A stretch of 64,000 bases of DNA from Sphingomonas guangdongensis (GCF_900199185.1 NZ_OBMI01000003.1:248001-312000); one strand, 5' to 3'; counted from the stretch's first letter, positions 37,297-45,696 are shown. Translations and numbers: made by a program. Notes: generated from the letters alone by a model not told the origin.

Positions 37297-38652
37297 TCAT
37301 GACAGCGCGGCACCCATCGCGCGGATCGCGGCGACCTTGGCATGGAGCGGCACCCAGTCGTCCCGCTCGTCGATCGCGGACCAGATCGCTTCCACCTCGT
37401 CGATCAGCAGCGAGCATGGTTCGCCGCGCCAGTAATCATGGTCGCGCGGCTTGCGCGGCGCGTAGCCGGTCAGCGCCCCGCGCGCGTCGGCGAAGGCGTC
37501 CTCGGCCGGCAGCGTGCCGCCGAACGCGTCGAAGAAGAAGCGGTCGATGCTGCCGTTCGTGGACCGGAGCGCCTGCTCGACCGCCTGGATGACGGCACGG
37601 TCCTGCGAGTCGCCGCGAGGCACCACGCCCAGCCGCCACAGCAGCGCGTCGGTGACCGCCGCCTGGTAGCGCTCGGGGAAGGTGTCGAGGCTCGCGATCA
37701 GCGGCTCCGCATCCGCGATCAGGCGCAGCGACACTGCAAGCTGCAGCGCGTCCCAATGGATCGCCTCCGGCTGGCGCCCGAAAGCGTAGAGCCCAGCATG
37801 ATCGAAATAGGCGGCGGTGAAGGCCGGGTCCCAGGTTGGAGTGAAGCGCCACGGTCCGTAGTCGAAGCTTTCGCCCGTCACGTTGATGTTGTCGGAGTTG
37901 AGGACGCCGTGGACGAAGCCCGCCGCCATGTAGCTGGCGGCGAGCCGTGCGGTGCGGGCGACCACCGCATCCAGCAGGCGGGCGGGGCCGTCCGGCCCGC
38001 CGGGCTGATCCAGCAGGTTGACTAGAACGTAGTCGACCAGTCGCGCCATGTTTTCCGCGTCGCGGTGATAGGCAAGCCGCTGAAACGTGCCGATGCGGAT
38101 GTGGCTGTGGCTCAGGCGCACCAGCACGGCCGCGCGGGTGGGGGAAGGCTCGTCGTTCCGCTCGAGCGCCTCGCCCGTCTCGATCAGCGATAGGGTGCGG
38201 GAGGTGGGCACGCCCAGCGCTTCCAGCATCTCGGTCGCCAGGATTTCGCGAACGCCGCCCTTCAGCGTCAGCCGACCGTCGCCGAAGCGGCTGTAGGGGG
38301 TCTTGCCCGAACCCTTGGTCCCCAAGTCCACCAGCCGCCCGGCTCGGTCGCGGAACTGCGCGAACAGGAAGCCGCGACCATCGCCGATCTCTGGGTTGTA
38401 CTGCCGGAACTGGTGCCCGTGATAGCGAAGCGCGAGCGGCTCGCCCAGGCTGCCGAGGATCGGCTCGAACCGGCCGAAGTGACGCACCCACGCATCGTCG
38501 TTGAGCTCGTCGACGCCGATCTCGGCCGCGGCCCTGTCGTTGCGAAAGCGCATGATGGCCTGCGGAAAGTCGGCGGCCGCGACGGGATCGTAGAAGGCGT
38601 CGCCGAGCGCCAGGATGGTGCGCGCGGGTGCGGGTTGCGGGTTGCCGGTCAT
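37297..38652 (-). CDS. selO: SelO/YdiU family protein adenylyltransferase
   Basis: SelO is a pseudokinase-fold enzyme that transfers AMP from ATP to Ser/Thr/Tyr residues of proteins, with roles in redox stress. The 451-residue protein has the conserved ALRYHGHQFRQYNPEIGDGR start, GSGKTPYSRFGDGRLTLKGG, and AAGFVHGVLNSDNINVTGES (the catalytic and metal-binding loop). The selenocysteine of vertebrate SelO is not expected in bacteria and is absent here. ATG at 38652 lies only 18 bases from the divergent hydrolase ATG at 38671. Longer frames upstream are shadows of that gene. Confidence 0.95.
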   Translation of the reverse strand: MTGNPQPAPARTILALGDAFYDPVAAADFPQAIMRFRNDRAAAEIGVDELNDDAWVRHFGRFEPILGSLGEPLALRYHGHQFRQYNPEIGDGRGFLFAQFRDRAGRLVDLGTKGSGKTPYSRFGDGRLTLKGGVREILATEMLEALGVPTSRTLSLIETGEALERNDEPSPTRAAVLVRLSHSHIRIGTFQRLAYHRDAENMARLVDYVLVNLLDQPGGPDGPARLLDAVVARTARLAASYMAAGFVHGVLNSDNINVTGESFDYGPWRFTPTWDPAFTAAYFDHAGLYAFGRQPEAIHWDALQLAVSLRLIADAEPLIASLDTFPERYQAAVTDALLWRLGVVPRGDSQDRAVIQAVEQALRSTNGSIDRFFFDAFGGTLPAEDAFADARGALTGYAPRKPRDHDYWRGEPCSLLIDEVEAIWSAIDERDDWVPLHAKVAAIRAMGAALS

Positions 38653-38670
38653 GCGGCGATATGGGTGGCG

Positions 38671-39567
38671 ATGGGTGACCGGCGCAATCCCGCTTTCGAG
38701 GACCGCTATTGGGAAAGCGCCGACGGCGTGCGCCTTCACTACCGCGACTACGGCGGCGGTGCCGAGGGACGCCCGCCGGTCGTCTGCCTGCCCGGGTTGA
38801 CGCGGAACGCGCGCGATTATGACGCGCTTGCCCGGCGGCTGGTGCCCGACTGGCACGTGATCGCGGTCAATTTGCGCGGGCGGGGCGGCAGTGCCGCCGC
38901 GCGCGATCCGCTTAGCTACGTGCCCGGGACCTATGTCACCGACGTGCAGCGGTTGCTCGACGATCTGGGCGTCCGCCGCTTCGTGGCAGTGGGAACGTCG
39001 CTCGGCGGGATCGTCACCATGCTGCTCGCCGCCGCTGGCCGTCACCGCGTTGCGGGCGCGGTCCTGAACGACATCGGCCCGGCGATCGAGCCCGGCGGCC
39101 TCGCCCGCATCCGCGGCTATGTCGGTCGCAACGTCTGGCATCCGACCTGGATGCACGCCGCGCGCGCGCTCGCGGAGGCGCACGGCGATGTCTACCCACG
39201 CTACGGGATCGAGGATTGGCTCGCCATGGCCAAGCGGCTCTACCGGCTGAACTCGGCCGGGCGGGTCGTGCTCGACTATGACATGAAGATCGCCGAGCCG
39301 TTCCGGGTGCCGGGGAACGAGGCCGGGCCCGACCTGTGGCGTACGCTCTACCATCTCGCCGGGCGGCCGGTGCTGCTGGTGCGCGGCGCCCGCTCCGACA
39401 TCCTTTCCCACGCGACGGCGGAGCAGATGCTGCTGCGCCTCGGCAGCCGCGCCGAGCTCGTCACCGTGCCCGATGTCGGCCACGCTCCGACGCTCGACGA
39501 GCCAGAGGTGCAGCCCGGGCTCGATCGCCTGCTGGCGGCGATTGCGAGGGAACCGACCCCGGCCTGA
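38671..39567 (+). CDS. Alpha/beta hydrolase
   Basis: The 298-residue protein has the alpha/beta hydrolase fold. VVCLPGLTRNARDY carries the oxyanion HG-like loop, VGTSLGGIVTMLLAA the nucleophile elbow (Ser in GTSLGG), and VPDVGHAPTLDEP the catalytic His. The substrate is unknown. GTG at 38665 is an alternative start two codons earlier. It is divergent from selO with 18 bases between start codons and is followed after 34 bases by an SDR gene, perhaps co-transcribed. Confidence 0.88.
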   Translation: MGDRRNPAFEDRYWESADGVRLHYRDYGGGAEGRPPVVCLPGLTRNARDYDALARRLVPDWHVIAVNLRGRGGSAAARDPLSYVPGTYVTDVQRLLDDLGVRRFVAVGTSLGGIVTMLLAAAGRHRVAGAVLNDIGPAIEPGGLARIRGYVGRNVWHPTWMHAARALAEAHGDVYPRYGIEDWLAMAKRLYRLNSAGRVVLDYDMKIAEPFRVPGNEAGPDLWRTLYHLAGRPVLLVRGARSDILSHATAEQMLLRLGSRAELVTVPDVGHAPTLDEPEVQPGLDRLLAAIAREPTPA

Positions 39568-39601
39568 AACCTTCAGTCGCGGCAAGCTGAGGGAGTGCCG
39601 C

Positions 39602-40363
39602 ATGACCGATCTGTCCGACGCCCATACCAAGGTGACCAGCCTCGCGGGCAAGCGTGTCTTGGTGACCGGGGGCACGACCGGCATCGGGCGGGCGATCGCC
39701 GTGCTGCTGGCAAGCGAGGGTGCCGCGGTTCACATCTGCGGCCGCACCGCTGAGCATCTCCAGGATGCGCTGACGCGCGTCGCGGAGGTGGGCACTGGCT
39801 CCGGTACCGTCGTCGACCTGGGCGAGGAGGGCGCGGTCGACCGGATCTTCGCCGAGGCAACCGCCGCGCTCGGCGGGCTCGACATCGTGGTGGTGAACGC
39901 CGCGATCGCCGCCGAGGGGCTCAGCACCATGTCGGCGGAGGACGTCCGCTACGCGGTCGCGGTCGACTTCACGGCCTATGTCATGTCGGCACACGCCGCG
40001 ATCCAGCACTTCGACGGCGCCCCCGGCGACATCGTCCTGATCGGATCGGTCAGCGCCCATGTGCTCGGGCCCGGCTCCACCGTCTACGCCGGGATCAAGG
40101 CCGGGATCGCGGGTTTTGCCGAGGCGCTCCGTCGCGAGCTGGGCGAGAAGGACATCAAGGTGTCGCTGGTCGAGCCGGGCAAGACCGGCGCGGACATGCA
40201 GCTCCCCGACATCTCGGACGCGGAGCAGCGCAAGATGATCGGCGAGGAAACGATGCTGCGGGCCGAGGACATCGGGGTCGGCGTCCATTACCTGCTCACC
40301 CAGCCACGCCGCGCGGTGGTGCAGCAGCTGACCATCGTGCCGCGCGCGCAGGGCGACGAGTGA
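39602..40363 (+). CDS. Short-chain dehydrogenase/reductase
   Basis: This is a 253-residue classical SDR with VLVTGGTTGIGRAIAVLLAS (cofactor loop TGGTTGIG), NAAIA after strand 4, IGSVSAHVLG with the catalytic Ser, and VYAGIKAGIAGF with the Tyr-Lys pair. LVEPGKTGADM is the usual post-catalytic segment. GAGGGAG lies before the ATG at 39602. The stop overlaps the GH130-like gene by 4 bases (GTGA), so the two are translated together; a substrate shared with the glycosidase is possible but unproven. Confidence 0.92.
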   Translation: MTDLSDAHTKVTSLAGKRVLVTGGTTGIGRAIAVLLASEGAAVHICGRTAEHLQDALTRVAEVGTGSGTVVDLGEEGAVDRIFAEATAALGGLDIVVVNAAIAAEGLSTMSAEDVRYAVAVDFTAYVMSAHAAIQHFDGAPGDIVLIGSVSAHVLGPGSTVYAGIKAGIAGFAEALRRELGEKDIKVSLVEPGKTGADMQLPDISDAEQRKMIGEETMLRAEDIGVGVHYLLTQPRRAVVQQLTIVPRAQGDE

Positions 40364-41496
40364 CGTTCGCGGTCGACCGCCTCGTCTTCACGCCGGCGGA
40401 CGTAGATCTCGCCCGCTCGCCCCTTCGCGGGCACATCGAGGCAGAGACCTACGTCCTCGGTGCGTTCAACCCAGGCATGACCCGGCTGCCGAGCGGCAAC
40501 CTGCTGCTGATGGTGCGGGTGGCGGAGGCGCTTCGCAAGCCGATGTCGGGCGGGCACATCCACACCATCCGCTGGGAGGAAGGGGAGGCGGGCAATCCCG
40601 GCCGCTACCTGCTCGACGCCTGGCCGCTCGAGCATGTCGACACGTCCGACCCGCGCAAGTTCCTGATGCGGGGCGGCGGGTGGAAGGTGATGGCGCTCAC
40701 CTCGCTCAGCTGGCTCCTCCCGGTCGAGCTGACCCCCGACGGGCTCGACGTCGTCGCCGTCCACTACGACCGAGCGATCGTGCCGCAGGCGAGCTATCAG
40801 TGCTACGGGGTGGAGGATGCGCGGATCAGCCGCGTCGGCGACCGCTGGCTGATGACGACCTGCTCGGTCAGCCCGGAACGGCACTCCACCACGCTCTACA
40901 GCTCGACCGACGCTGTCGAATGGACGCTGGAGGGCATCGTCCTCGATCACCAGAACAAGGACATGCTGATCTTTGAGGGGCAGGTGGACGGCCGCTACTG
41001 GGCACAGACCCGGCCGCTCGGCGACCTCTACTTCGCCTATCCGCCGGGCGCGGAGTGGCGCGCGGGACCATCGATCAACCTCGCCACCTCGCCGGACGCG
41101 CTGCACTGGAAGCCGCACGATCGCCCGGGCATCCGGCCCCATGCGGCGACGGTCTCCACGGCGCGCATGGGCGGCGGCGCGCCACCGATCCGGACGCCGC
41201 GCGGCTGGCTGACGCTGTGGCACGGGGTGGAGCCGTCGGGCGTGGTCGGTGTCTATCGCACCTACTGGTCGCTCCTCGACCTCGACGATCCGGCGACGAC
41301 CGTCGCGACCGAGCATGCCGCCTTGCTGGAGCCGGCCGCGGCGCTCACCGAGACGCTGCGCGACCTCATGTACCTCGACAACGTCGTGTTCACGACCGGG
41401 ATCGTCGATGCGGGCGATCATTTCATCGTGGCGAGCGGCGAGGCGGACCTCGCCTGCCGGATCACGCACGTGCCCAAGTCGGCGTTCGGGCTCTGA
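40360..41496 (+). CDS. GH130-family glycoside phosphorylase/hydrolase-like protein
   Basis: The 378-residue protein looks like a five-bladed beta-propeller of the GH130 type. GAFNPGMTRLPSGNLLLMVRVA forms the first blade. The general acid Asp lies in YGVEDARISR, and later blades carry WLTLWHGVEPSG. GH130 enzymes are beta-mannoside phosphorylases or beta-1,2-mannosidases. No phosphate-binding Arg/His set could be checked by eye, so phosphorylase versus hydrolase is open. No signal peptide is seen, so it is probably cytoplasmic. It is coupled to the SDR upstream and to the ligase-like gene downstream. Confidence 0.82.
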   Translation: MTFAVDRLVFTPADVDLARSPLRGHIEAETYVLGAFNPGMTRLPSGNLLLMVRVAEALRKPMSGGHIHTIRWEEGEAGNPGRYLLDAWPLEHVDTSDPRKFLMRGGGWKVMALTSLSWLLPVELTPDGLDVVAVHYDRAIVPQASYQCYGVEDARISRVGDRWLMTTCSVSPERHSTTLYSSTDAVEWTLEGIVLDHQNKDMLIFEGQVDGRYWAQTRPLGDLYFAYPPGAEWRAGPSINLATSPDALHWKPHDRPGIRPHAATVSTARMGGGAPPIRTPRGWLTLWHGVEPSGVVGVYRTYWSLLDLDDPATTVATEHAALLEPAAALTETLRDLMYLDNVVFTTGIVDAGDHFIVASGEADLACRITHVPKSAFGL

Positions 41497-41999
41497 CGCC
41501 CGCGCCGATCATCGTCTCCGCGCTGTTCGGCGCGGAGGACGCCGCCTGGCTCAATGCCGCGCGCCGGGCGCATTTTCCGCCGGAGCGCAACGTCCTCGAC
41601 GCGCACCTGACGCTCTTTCACCATCTGCCGCCTGACGTGGGCGCGGAGCTGAAGCGCCGCCTGTCCGAACTGACCCGGAATCAGCCGCCCCCGCGCGCGT
41701 GGATCGGCAGCCTACGCAATCTCGGTCGCGGTGTGGCCTACGGTGTCGAGTCGCCGGAGCTGGAGGCGATCCGCGCCGAGCTGGCCGATGCCTTCGCGCC
41801 GCTGCTCACGCCGCAGGACCGGGCCGGCTGGCGCCCCCACGTCACCATCCAGAACAAGGTCGAGCCCGCCGCCGCCCGCGCGCTGCTCGCCGAGCTGAGC
41901 GCCGGCTTCACCCGCCGCCCCTTGAGCATCGCCGGGCTCGCCGCCTGGTGGTACCGCGGCGGCCCCTGGGAGCCGCTGTCGCGCCACATGTTCGCTTGA
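41493..41999 (+). CDS. 2'-5' RNA ligase / LigT-like phosphoesterase
   Basis: The 168-residue protein has the 2H phosphoesterase fold with the paired motifs HLTLFHH and HVTIQNK. Such enzymes act on cyclic phosphodiesters or RNA 2'-5' links. The frame has no ATG, GTG or TTG near its natural beginning. CTG at 41493 begins the conserved sequence and sits in a CTGA overlap with the previous stop, the same geometry as the ATGA/GTGA junctions elsewhere in the window. I infer CTG initiation. Its presence with a glycosidase and an SDR has no obvious meaning. Confidence 0.78.
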   Translation: MTPAPIIVSALFGAEDAAWLNAARRAHFPPERNVLDAHLTLFHHLPPDVGAELKRRLSELTRNQPPPRAWIGSLRNLGRGVAYGVESPELEAIRAELADAFAPLLTPQDRAGWRPHVTIQNKVEPAAARALLAELSAGFTRRPLSIAGLAAWWYRGGPWEPLSRHMFA

Positions 42000-42042
42000 C
42001 CGCCCGGGACGCCCGACCTATTGGGCGCGCCTTGCCTCTCGG

Positions 42043-42119
42043 GGCGGAGTAGCTCAGCTGGTTAGAGCAGCGGAATCATAATCCGCGTGTCGGGGGTTCA
42101 AGTCCCTCCTCCGCTACCA
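42043..42119 (+). tRNA. tRNA-Met (CAT, elongator)
   Basis: A 77-base cloverleaf with encoded CCA. The acceptor stem is GGCGGAG/CTCCGCT with a first G-U pair, the anticodon arm is GCGGA-ATCATAA-TCCGC, and the D-arm AGCTCAGCTGGTTAGAGC. The form fits the elongator methionine tRNA. It lacks the GGG/CCC anticodon stem pairs of the initiator. Confidence 0.9.
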
Positions 42120-42160
42120 GGCACCTAGTCGCGGGCGGACCGCCGGACTATGCCCCCCGC

Positions 42161-42943
42161 ATGACTTACGAGACGATCCTGGCAGAGCGGCGCGGCGACG
42201 TGCTGGTGCTGACCCTTAATCGGCCAGACCGGCTGAATGCCGCGCCGACGCTGATGTTTGACGAGCTTCGGCACGGACTCGCGCACCTGGACGGCGCGCG
42301 TGCGGTGTTGCTGGCCGGGGCGGGTCGCGCCTTCTGCTCAGGGGCGGACGTCGGCGCGGGAGCGCTGCTCGCAGGGGATCCGGGCGAGGCGACGCACCGG
42401 GCGCTGACCGAGCACTACAATCCCGCACTCCACGCCCTGTCCGAGCTGCCCGTGCCCGTGGTGAGCGCGGTGCGCGGTGCGGCGGCGGGGATAGGGTGCA
42501 GCCTGGCGCTCGCCGCCGACCTGTGCGTCGCGAGCGACACGGCCTACTTCCTCCAGGCGTTCGTCAACATCGGTCTGGTCCCCGACGGTGGCGCGAGCTG
42601 GGTGCTGCCGCGCCTGATCGGCCGCGCCCGCGCGCTCGAAATGATGCTGCTGGGCGAGCGGGTGCCGGCCGCACGCGCGCTGGAGTGGGGGCTGATCCAC
42701 ACGCTGGTGGCCGACGCGGAGCTGGACGACGCGGGCCTGGCGCTCGCGACCCGGCTCGCTGCCGGAGCGACCGTCGCAATGGGGCTGATCCGCCGCGGGA
42801 TCGCCCACGCGCTCGACAGTAGCTACGTCGAGGCGCTGAACCGCGAGGCGGGCGACCAGCGCCGGGCGCGCGGCACCGCCGATGCGCTGGAGGGCGGGAG
42901 CGCCTTTCTGGAGAAGCGCGCGCCCATCTTCCGCGGCGCGTGA
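42161..42943 (+). CDS. Enoyl-CoA hydratase/isomerase family protein
   Basis: This is a 260-residue crotonase-fold protein. The oxyanion hole loops are GAGRAFCSGADVG and VRGAAAGIGCSLALAADLCV. FVNIGLVPDGGASWVLPRLIG follows, resembling PaaG-type 2-(1,2-epoxyphenylacetyl)-CoA isomerases as well as hydratases. The glutamate of hydratases cannot be placed with certainty (NIGLVPDGG has Asp). Exact substrate is unknown. It stands between tRNA-Met and trxB, which starts 13 bases after its stop. Confidence 0.88.
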   Translation: MTYETILAERRGDVLVLTLNRPDRLNAAPTLMFDELRHGLAHLDGARAVLLAGAGRAFCSGADVGAGALLAGDPGEATHRALTEHYNPALHALSELPVPVVSAVRGAAAGIGCSLALAADLCVASDTAYFLQAFVNIGLVPDGGASWVLPRLIGRARALEMMLLGERVPAARALEWGLIHTLVADAELDDAGLALATRLAAGATVAMGLIRRGIAHALDSSYVEALNREAGDQRRARGTADALEGGSAFLEKRAPIFRGA

Positions 42944-42956
42944 AAATGTCTACATC

Positions 42957-43934
42957 ATGCCTGCCATGACCATCCACACCACCAAGATGCTGATCCTGGG
43001 CTCCGGCCCGGCGGGTCTGTCCGCTGCCATCTACGGCGCGCGCGCGGGCTTGGAGCCGATCGTCGTTCAGGGCATCCAGCCCGGCGGCCAGCTGATGACC
43101 ACCACCGATGTCGAGAATTACCCTGGCTTTCGCGAGGTGATCCAGGGCCCGTGGCTGATGGGCGAGATGCAGGCACAGGCCGAGCATGTCGGCACGCGGA
43201 TGATGTGGGACACGGTCGTGAAGGTCGACCTGACCCGCCGGCCGTTCCGGCTCTACGGCGACGGCGGCGACGTGTACGAGGGCGACGTGCTGGTGATCGC
43301 GACCGGTGCGCAGGCTAAGTGGCTGGGTCTCGACTCGGAGGAGCTGCTGAAGGGCAAGGGCGTCAGCGCCTGCGCGACTTGCGACGGCTTCTTCTACCGC
43401 GGCAAGAAGGTGGCGGTGATCGGCGGCGGCAACACCGCGGTCGAGGAGGCGCTATACCTCACCAACCACTCCGACGACGTGACGCTCATCCACCGCCGCG
43501 ACACGCTGCGGGCGGAGCGGATCCTCCAGCAGCGTTTGTTCGCGAGCGAGAAGATCTCGACGCTGTGGAACAAGGAAGTGCACCGCTTCCTCGGCGGAGG
43601 CACGCCGGAGGGGCTGGTCGGGATCGAGCTGAAGGACACGGTGACCGGGGAGCTCTCGACGCTGGAGGTCGACGGCGGCTTCGTCGCGATCGGCCACCAT
43701 CCCGCGACTGAGCTGTTCCGCGGGCACCTGAAGCTCGACGAGGACGGCTACATAGCGGTCGAGACCGGCTCGACCCGGACCAGCGTCGCGGGCGTGTTCG
43801 CGTGCGGCGACGTGATGGACAAGGTCTATCGGCAGGCAGTGACCGCGGCCGGCACCGGCTGCATGGCCGCGCTCGATGCCGAGCGGTTCCTGCAGGCGGA
43901 GGAGTTCGCCGAAGTAGCGGAAGCGGCGGAGTAG
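42957..43934 (+). CDS. trxB: Thioredoxin-disulfide reductase
   Basis: This NADPH-dependent flavoenzyme reduces thioredoxin. The 325-residue protein has the FAD loop LILGSGPAGLSAAIYGARAG, the redox pair Cys139/Cys142 in SACATCDGFF, the NADPH loop VAVIGGGNTAVEEALYL and the C-terminal FAD element GVFACGDVMD. An ATG at 42966 is an alternative start three codons later, closer to most homologues. A hairpin at 43943-43967 follows its stop. It may supply electrons, via thioredoxin, to the APS reductase of this window. Confidence 0.97.
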   Translation: MPAMTIHTTKMLILGSGPAGLSAAIYGARAGLEPIVVQGIQPGGQLMTTTDVENYPGFREVIQGPWLMGEMQAQAEHVGTRMMWDTVVKVDLTRRPFRLYGDGGDVYEGDVLVIATGAQAKWLGLDSEELLKGKGVSACATCDGFFYRGKKVAVIGGGNTAVEEALYLTNHSDDVTLIHRRDTLRAERILQQRLFASEKISTLWNKEVHRFLGGGTPEGLVGIELKDTVTGELSTLEVDGGFVAIGHHPATELFRGHLKLDEDGYIAVETGSTRTSVAGVFACGDVMDKVYRQAVTAAGTGCMAALDAERFLQAEEFAEVAEAAE

Positions 43935-43942
43935 GGCCCGCT

Positions 43943-43967
43943 CTCCCCTTCCTTATAGAAAGGGGAG
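43943..43967. terminator. Hairpin between trxB and the exosortase-associated hydrolase 1 gene
   Basis: CTCCCCTT and AAGGGGAG flank a 9-base AT-rich loop, followed by CTTTA on the + strand. The leftward gene's stop (43953-43955) lies in the loop. Position between convergent genes suggests a bidirectional terminator. Confidence 0.6.
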
Positions 43968-44732
43968 CTTTACCGCCTCAAGTAGTCGCTCTCCCAGCCA
44001 AGTCTTGTCAGCCGCGCCGGCAAAGCTGTGGCTGCTCGACGTCAACTCGACGATTTTGCCGGGGCTGCCGGCCTTCCACGCTGCCCGGAATGCCACCGCC
44101 GTGTTGTCGCGGGTCGCGAGCAGAAACGTCGCCGGAATCCCCGACGCACGCAGCGCGTCCGCCATGCGCTCGACCAGCCCTTCCGCGGACGTTGGCTTCA
44201 CCACCTTCAGCAGCCCGCCCGCGAGCTTGCGCAGGTTCACGCCGCCGCCGAGCAGGCGCAGCCACTCCCGTGGGTCGCGCAGCCGCTCGGCGTAGCGGGC
44301 TCTGATCGCCGCAGCCTGCGGCAGGTCGCCGCTGCCGCTGTTGCCCGTCCACGGGTTGGCGAGCACCAGCGCGTCGAGGCCGGCCGCGGCATGGAACAGC
44401 GCTAGCGCGCTGGCCGCGTCGCAGTTGCCGAACGCGACGACACGCGTCACCCCCGTCGCGCGCAGGGCCGCGGCCGCCGCCGCGATGTCGGCGGCGCTCT
44501 CCTCGAACCCGCGGTTCTCGCCGGTCGAGTCGCCGATCCCGCGACGATCGTAGCGGAGGACAGGAACACCCTGCGCCGCGAGGTCGGCCGCCAGCAGGGC
44601 CATGCCGCGGTGTGCGCCGGCCCGGATCTCGTTGCCGCCGGACACGATCAGCAGCCCGGTGCTGCTCGCGGCTTCGTCCAGCGTGGCGACGATCGTGTCG
44701 CTTTCACACGTGATCTCAAGAACGCGCCTCAT
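43953..44732 (-). CDS. Hydrolase 1, exosortase A system-associated
   Basis: The 259-residue alpha/beta hydrolase-like protein resembles the first of two hydrolase types found only beside XrtA loci. GGNEIRAGAHRGMALLAADLA and VLRYDRRGIGDSTG are its N-terminal signatures. The nucleophile position reads AFGNCDAASALAL, where a Cys-Asp replaces the usual Ser-x-Gly, and HSF near the C-terminus may provide the His. ATG at 44732 overlaps the previous stop by 4 bases (ATGA). The reaction is unknown. It is the last gene of a three-gene arm with an ACP. Confidence 0.88.
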   Translation of the reverse strand: MRRVLEITCESDTIVATLDEAASSTGLLIVSGGNEIRAGAHRGMALLAADLAAQGVPVLRYDRRGIGDSTGENRGFEESAADIAAAAAALRATGVTRVVAFGNCDAASALALFHAAAGLDALVLANPWTGNSGSGDLPQAAAIRARYAERLRDPREWLRLLGGGVNLRKLAGGLLKVVKPTSAEGLVERMADALRASGIPATFLLATRDNTAVAFRAAWKAGSPGKIVELTSSSHSFAGAADKTWLGERLLEAVKLPFL

Positions 44733-45370
44733 CCACCGATCCACGCGGCAATGTCGCGCGCCAGTACCGCGGCAAAGCCGGGATCATTGTCCGGCTCCGC
44801 GCGGCGCCACAGCGGCGGTCCGTCGAGCTTCAGGTCGGCCGGCTGCGCATCGCTAGCGAGTCGGACAACACGCGCGGTCGAAGGCACGGCTGGGCGAAGC
44901 TCGTCCAGCAGCGCGCCGGACACGCGGTTGCCGGCGATCTCCACCGTGTCATCGCTTGCCCCGCTTCCTGCCTGCCGCAATCTATCAAGTTCCCTGCAGA
45001 GCCCCGCGCCATCCTGCGGCGCCAGTTGCCAGCGCCCCGCCAGTTCCGCCTCGGCGTCGATCAGCGCGCCCGATCGGATCGCGACCGACCAGCGTGCTCC
45101 GGTCGCGCGGGCCGCGGCGGCAAAGGCCGCGCGCCAGCCCGCGAGCGTCGCGTCCTCCGTCCTCATCAGGCTGTCGTTGGTGCCCGGCAGGTCGGGCAGC
45201 ACGCTCCCGATTCCGCCGGTGGCGAGCGCGCGCATGACGGTAACGGCAAAGGTGCGGGTTCGGTTCGCCTCCTCGAACGCCGGGAGGGCGACAATCACGA
45301 CCGCGCCGGCATCCGGGCCTAGGCGGAGCATCGCCTCGCGCCCGCCAGCCCAGTCGAAGTGGCCGATCAA
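44729..45370 (-). CDS. Hydrolase 2, exosortase A system-associated
   Basis: This is a 213-residue protein of the second exosortase-A-linked hydrolase type. It has an alpha/beta-hydrolase-like core with VVIVALPAFEEANRTRTFAV near the N-terminus and SVLPDLPGTNDSLM, the conserved element of the family. A canonical GxSxG is not apparent (RWSVAIRSGALIDAEA occupies the nucleophile region), so catalysis is uncertain. It overlaps the ACP gene and hydrolase 1 by 4 bases each (ATGA), so all three are translationally coupled. Confidence 0.85.
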   Translation of the reverse strand: MIGHFDWAGGREAMLRLGPDAGAVVIVALPAFEEANRTRTFAVTVMRALATGGIGSVLPDLPGTNDSLMRTEDATLAGWRAAFAAAARATGARWSVAIRSGALIDAEAELAGRWQLAPQDGAGLCRELDRLRQAGSGASDDTVEIAGNRVSGALLDELRPAVPSTARVVRLASDAQPADLKLDGPPLWRRAEPDNDPGFAAVLARDIAAWIGG

Positions 45371-45639
45371 CCGAGCGCCTTGGCTTGCGCGAAGCGGGTA
45401 AGCGCGCCGAACGTCTCCAGCGTGTCGCCGTCGACGTCATCATCTTCGATCAGGATGCCGAGCCGGTCCTCCAGCTCGGTCAGGACGCCGGCGACCGCCA
45501 TTGAGTCGAGCTCCGGCAGCGCGCCGAACAGCGGCGTCTCCTCGCGGAAGGCGGCGGCGCGCTCGGCGCTGATGCCGAGCACGTCGCGCAGAACCGCACG
45601 AACCGTCTCGATCACTTCGGGTGCGCCATCGGGCAGCAA
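45367..45639 (-). CDS. Acyl carrier protein, exosortase A system-associated
   Basis: The 90-residue acidic helical protein has the phosphopantetheine attachment serine in LPELDSMAVAGVL. The usual DSL is DSM here, as in many specialised carrier proteins. The acidic helix LEDRLGILIEDDDVDGDTLE follows. TTG at 45639 is chosen because GGGGGGA lies 6-7 bases upstream; an earlier TTG at 45702 lacks such a site. It heads the leftward arm of the island, divergent from the AMP ligase that presumably loads it. Confidence 0.88.
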   Translation of the reverse strand: MLPDGAPEVIETVRAVLRDVLGISAERAAAFREETPLFGALPELDSMAVAGVLTELEDRLGILIEDDDVDGDTLETFGALTRFAQAKALG

Positions 45640-45680
45640 CGTTATTCCCCCCAACCTTTGGTAAAGGTGCCCGCCGTTAC

Positions 45681-45696
45681 TGGCTGCGGCGATGCT
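45681..45696 (+). promoter_or_regulatory. Possible sigma-54 (-24/-12) promoter for the XrtA island right arm
   Basis: CTGGC and ATGCT are spaced so that GG and GC are 12 bases apart, as in the TGGCAC-N5-TTGC consensus; the inner bases match imperfectly. Transcription would start near 45707, just before the GGAGGA site of the ligase gene at 45725. Known XrtA systems elsewhere use RpoN with PrsK/PrsR, which supports but does not prove this. Confidence 0.3.

Noticed and set aside
38653..39684. Extension of the selO frame upstream of 38652
   Set aside because: The added residues are antisense to the alpha/beta hydrolase and have no SelO similarity; ATG 38652 fits the family N-terminus.
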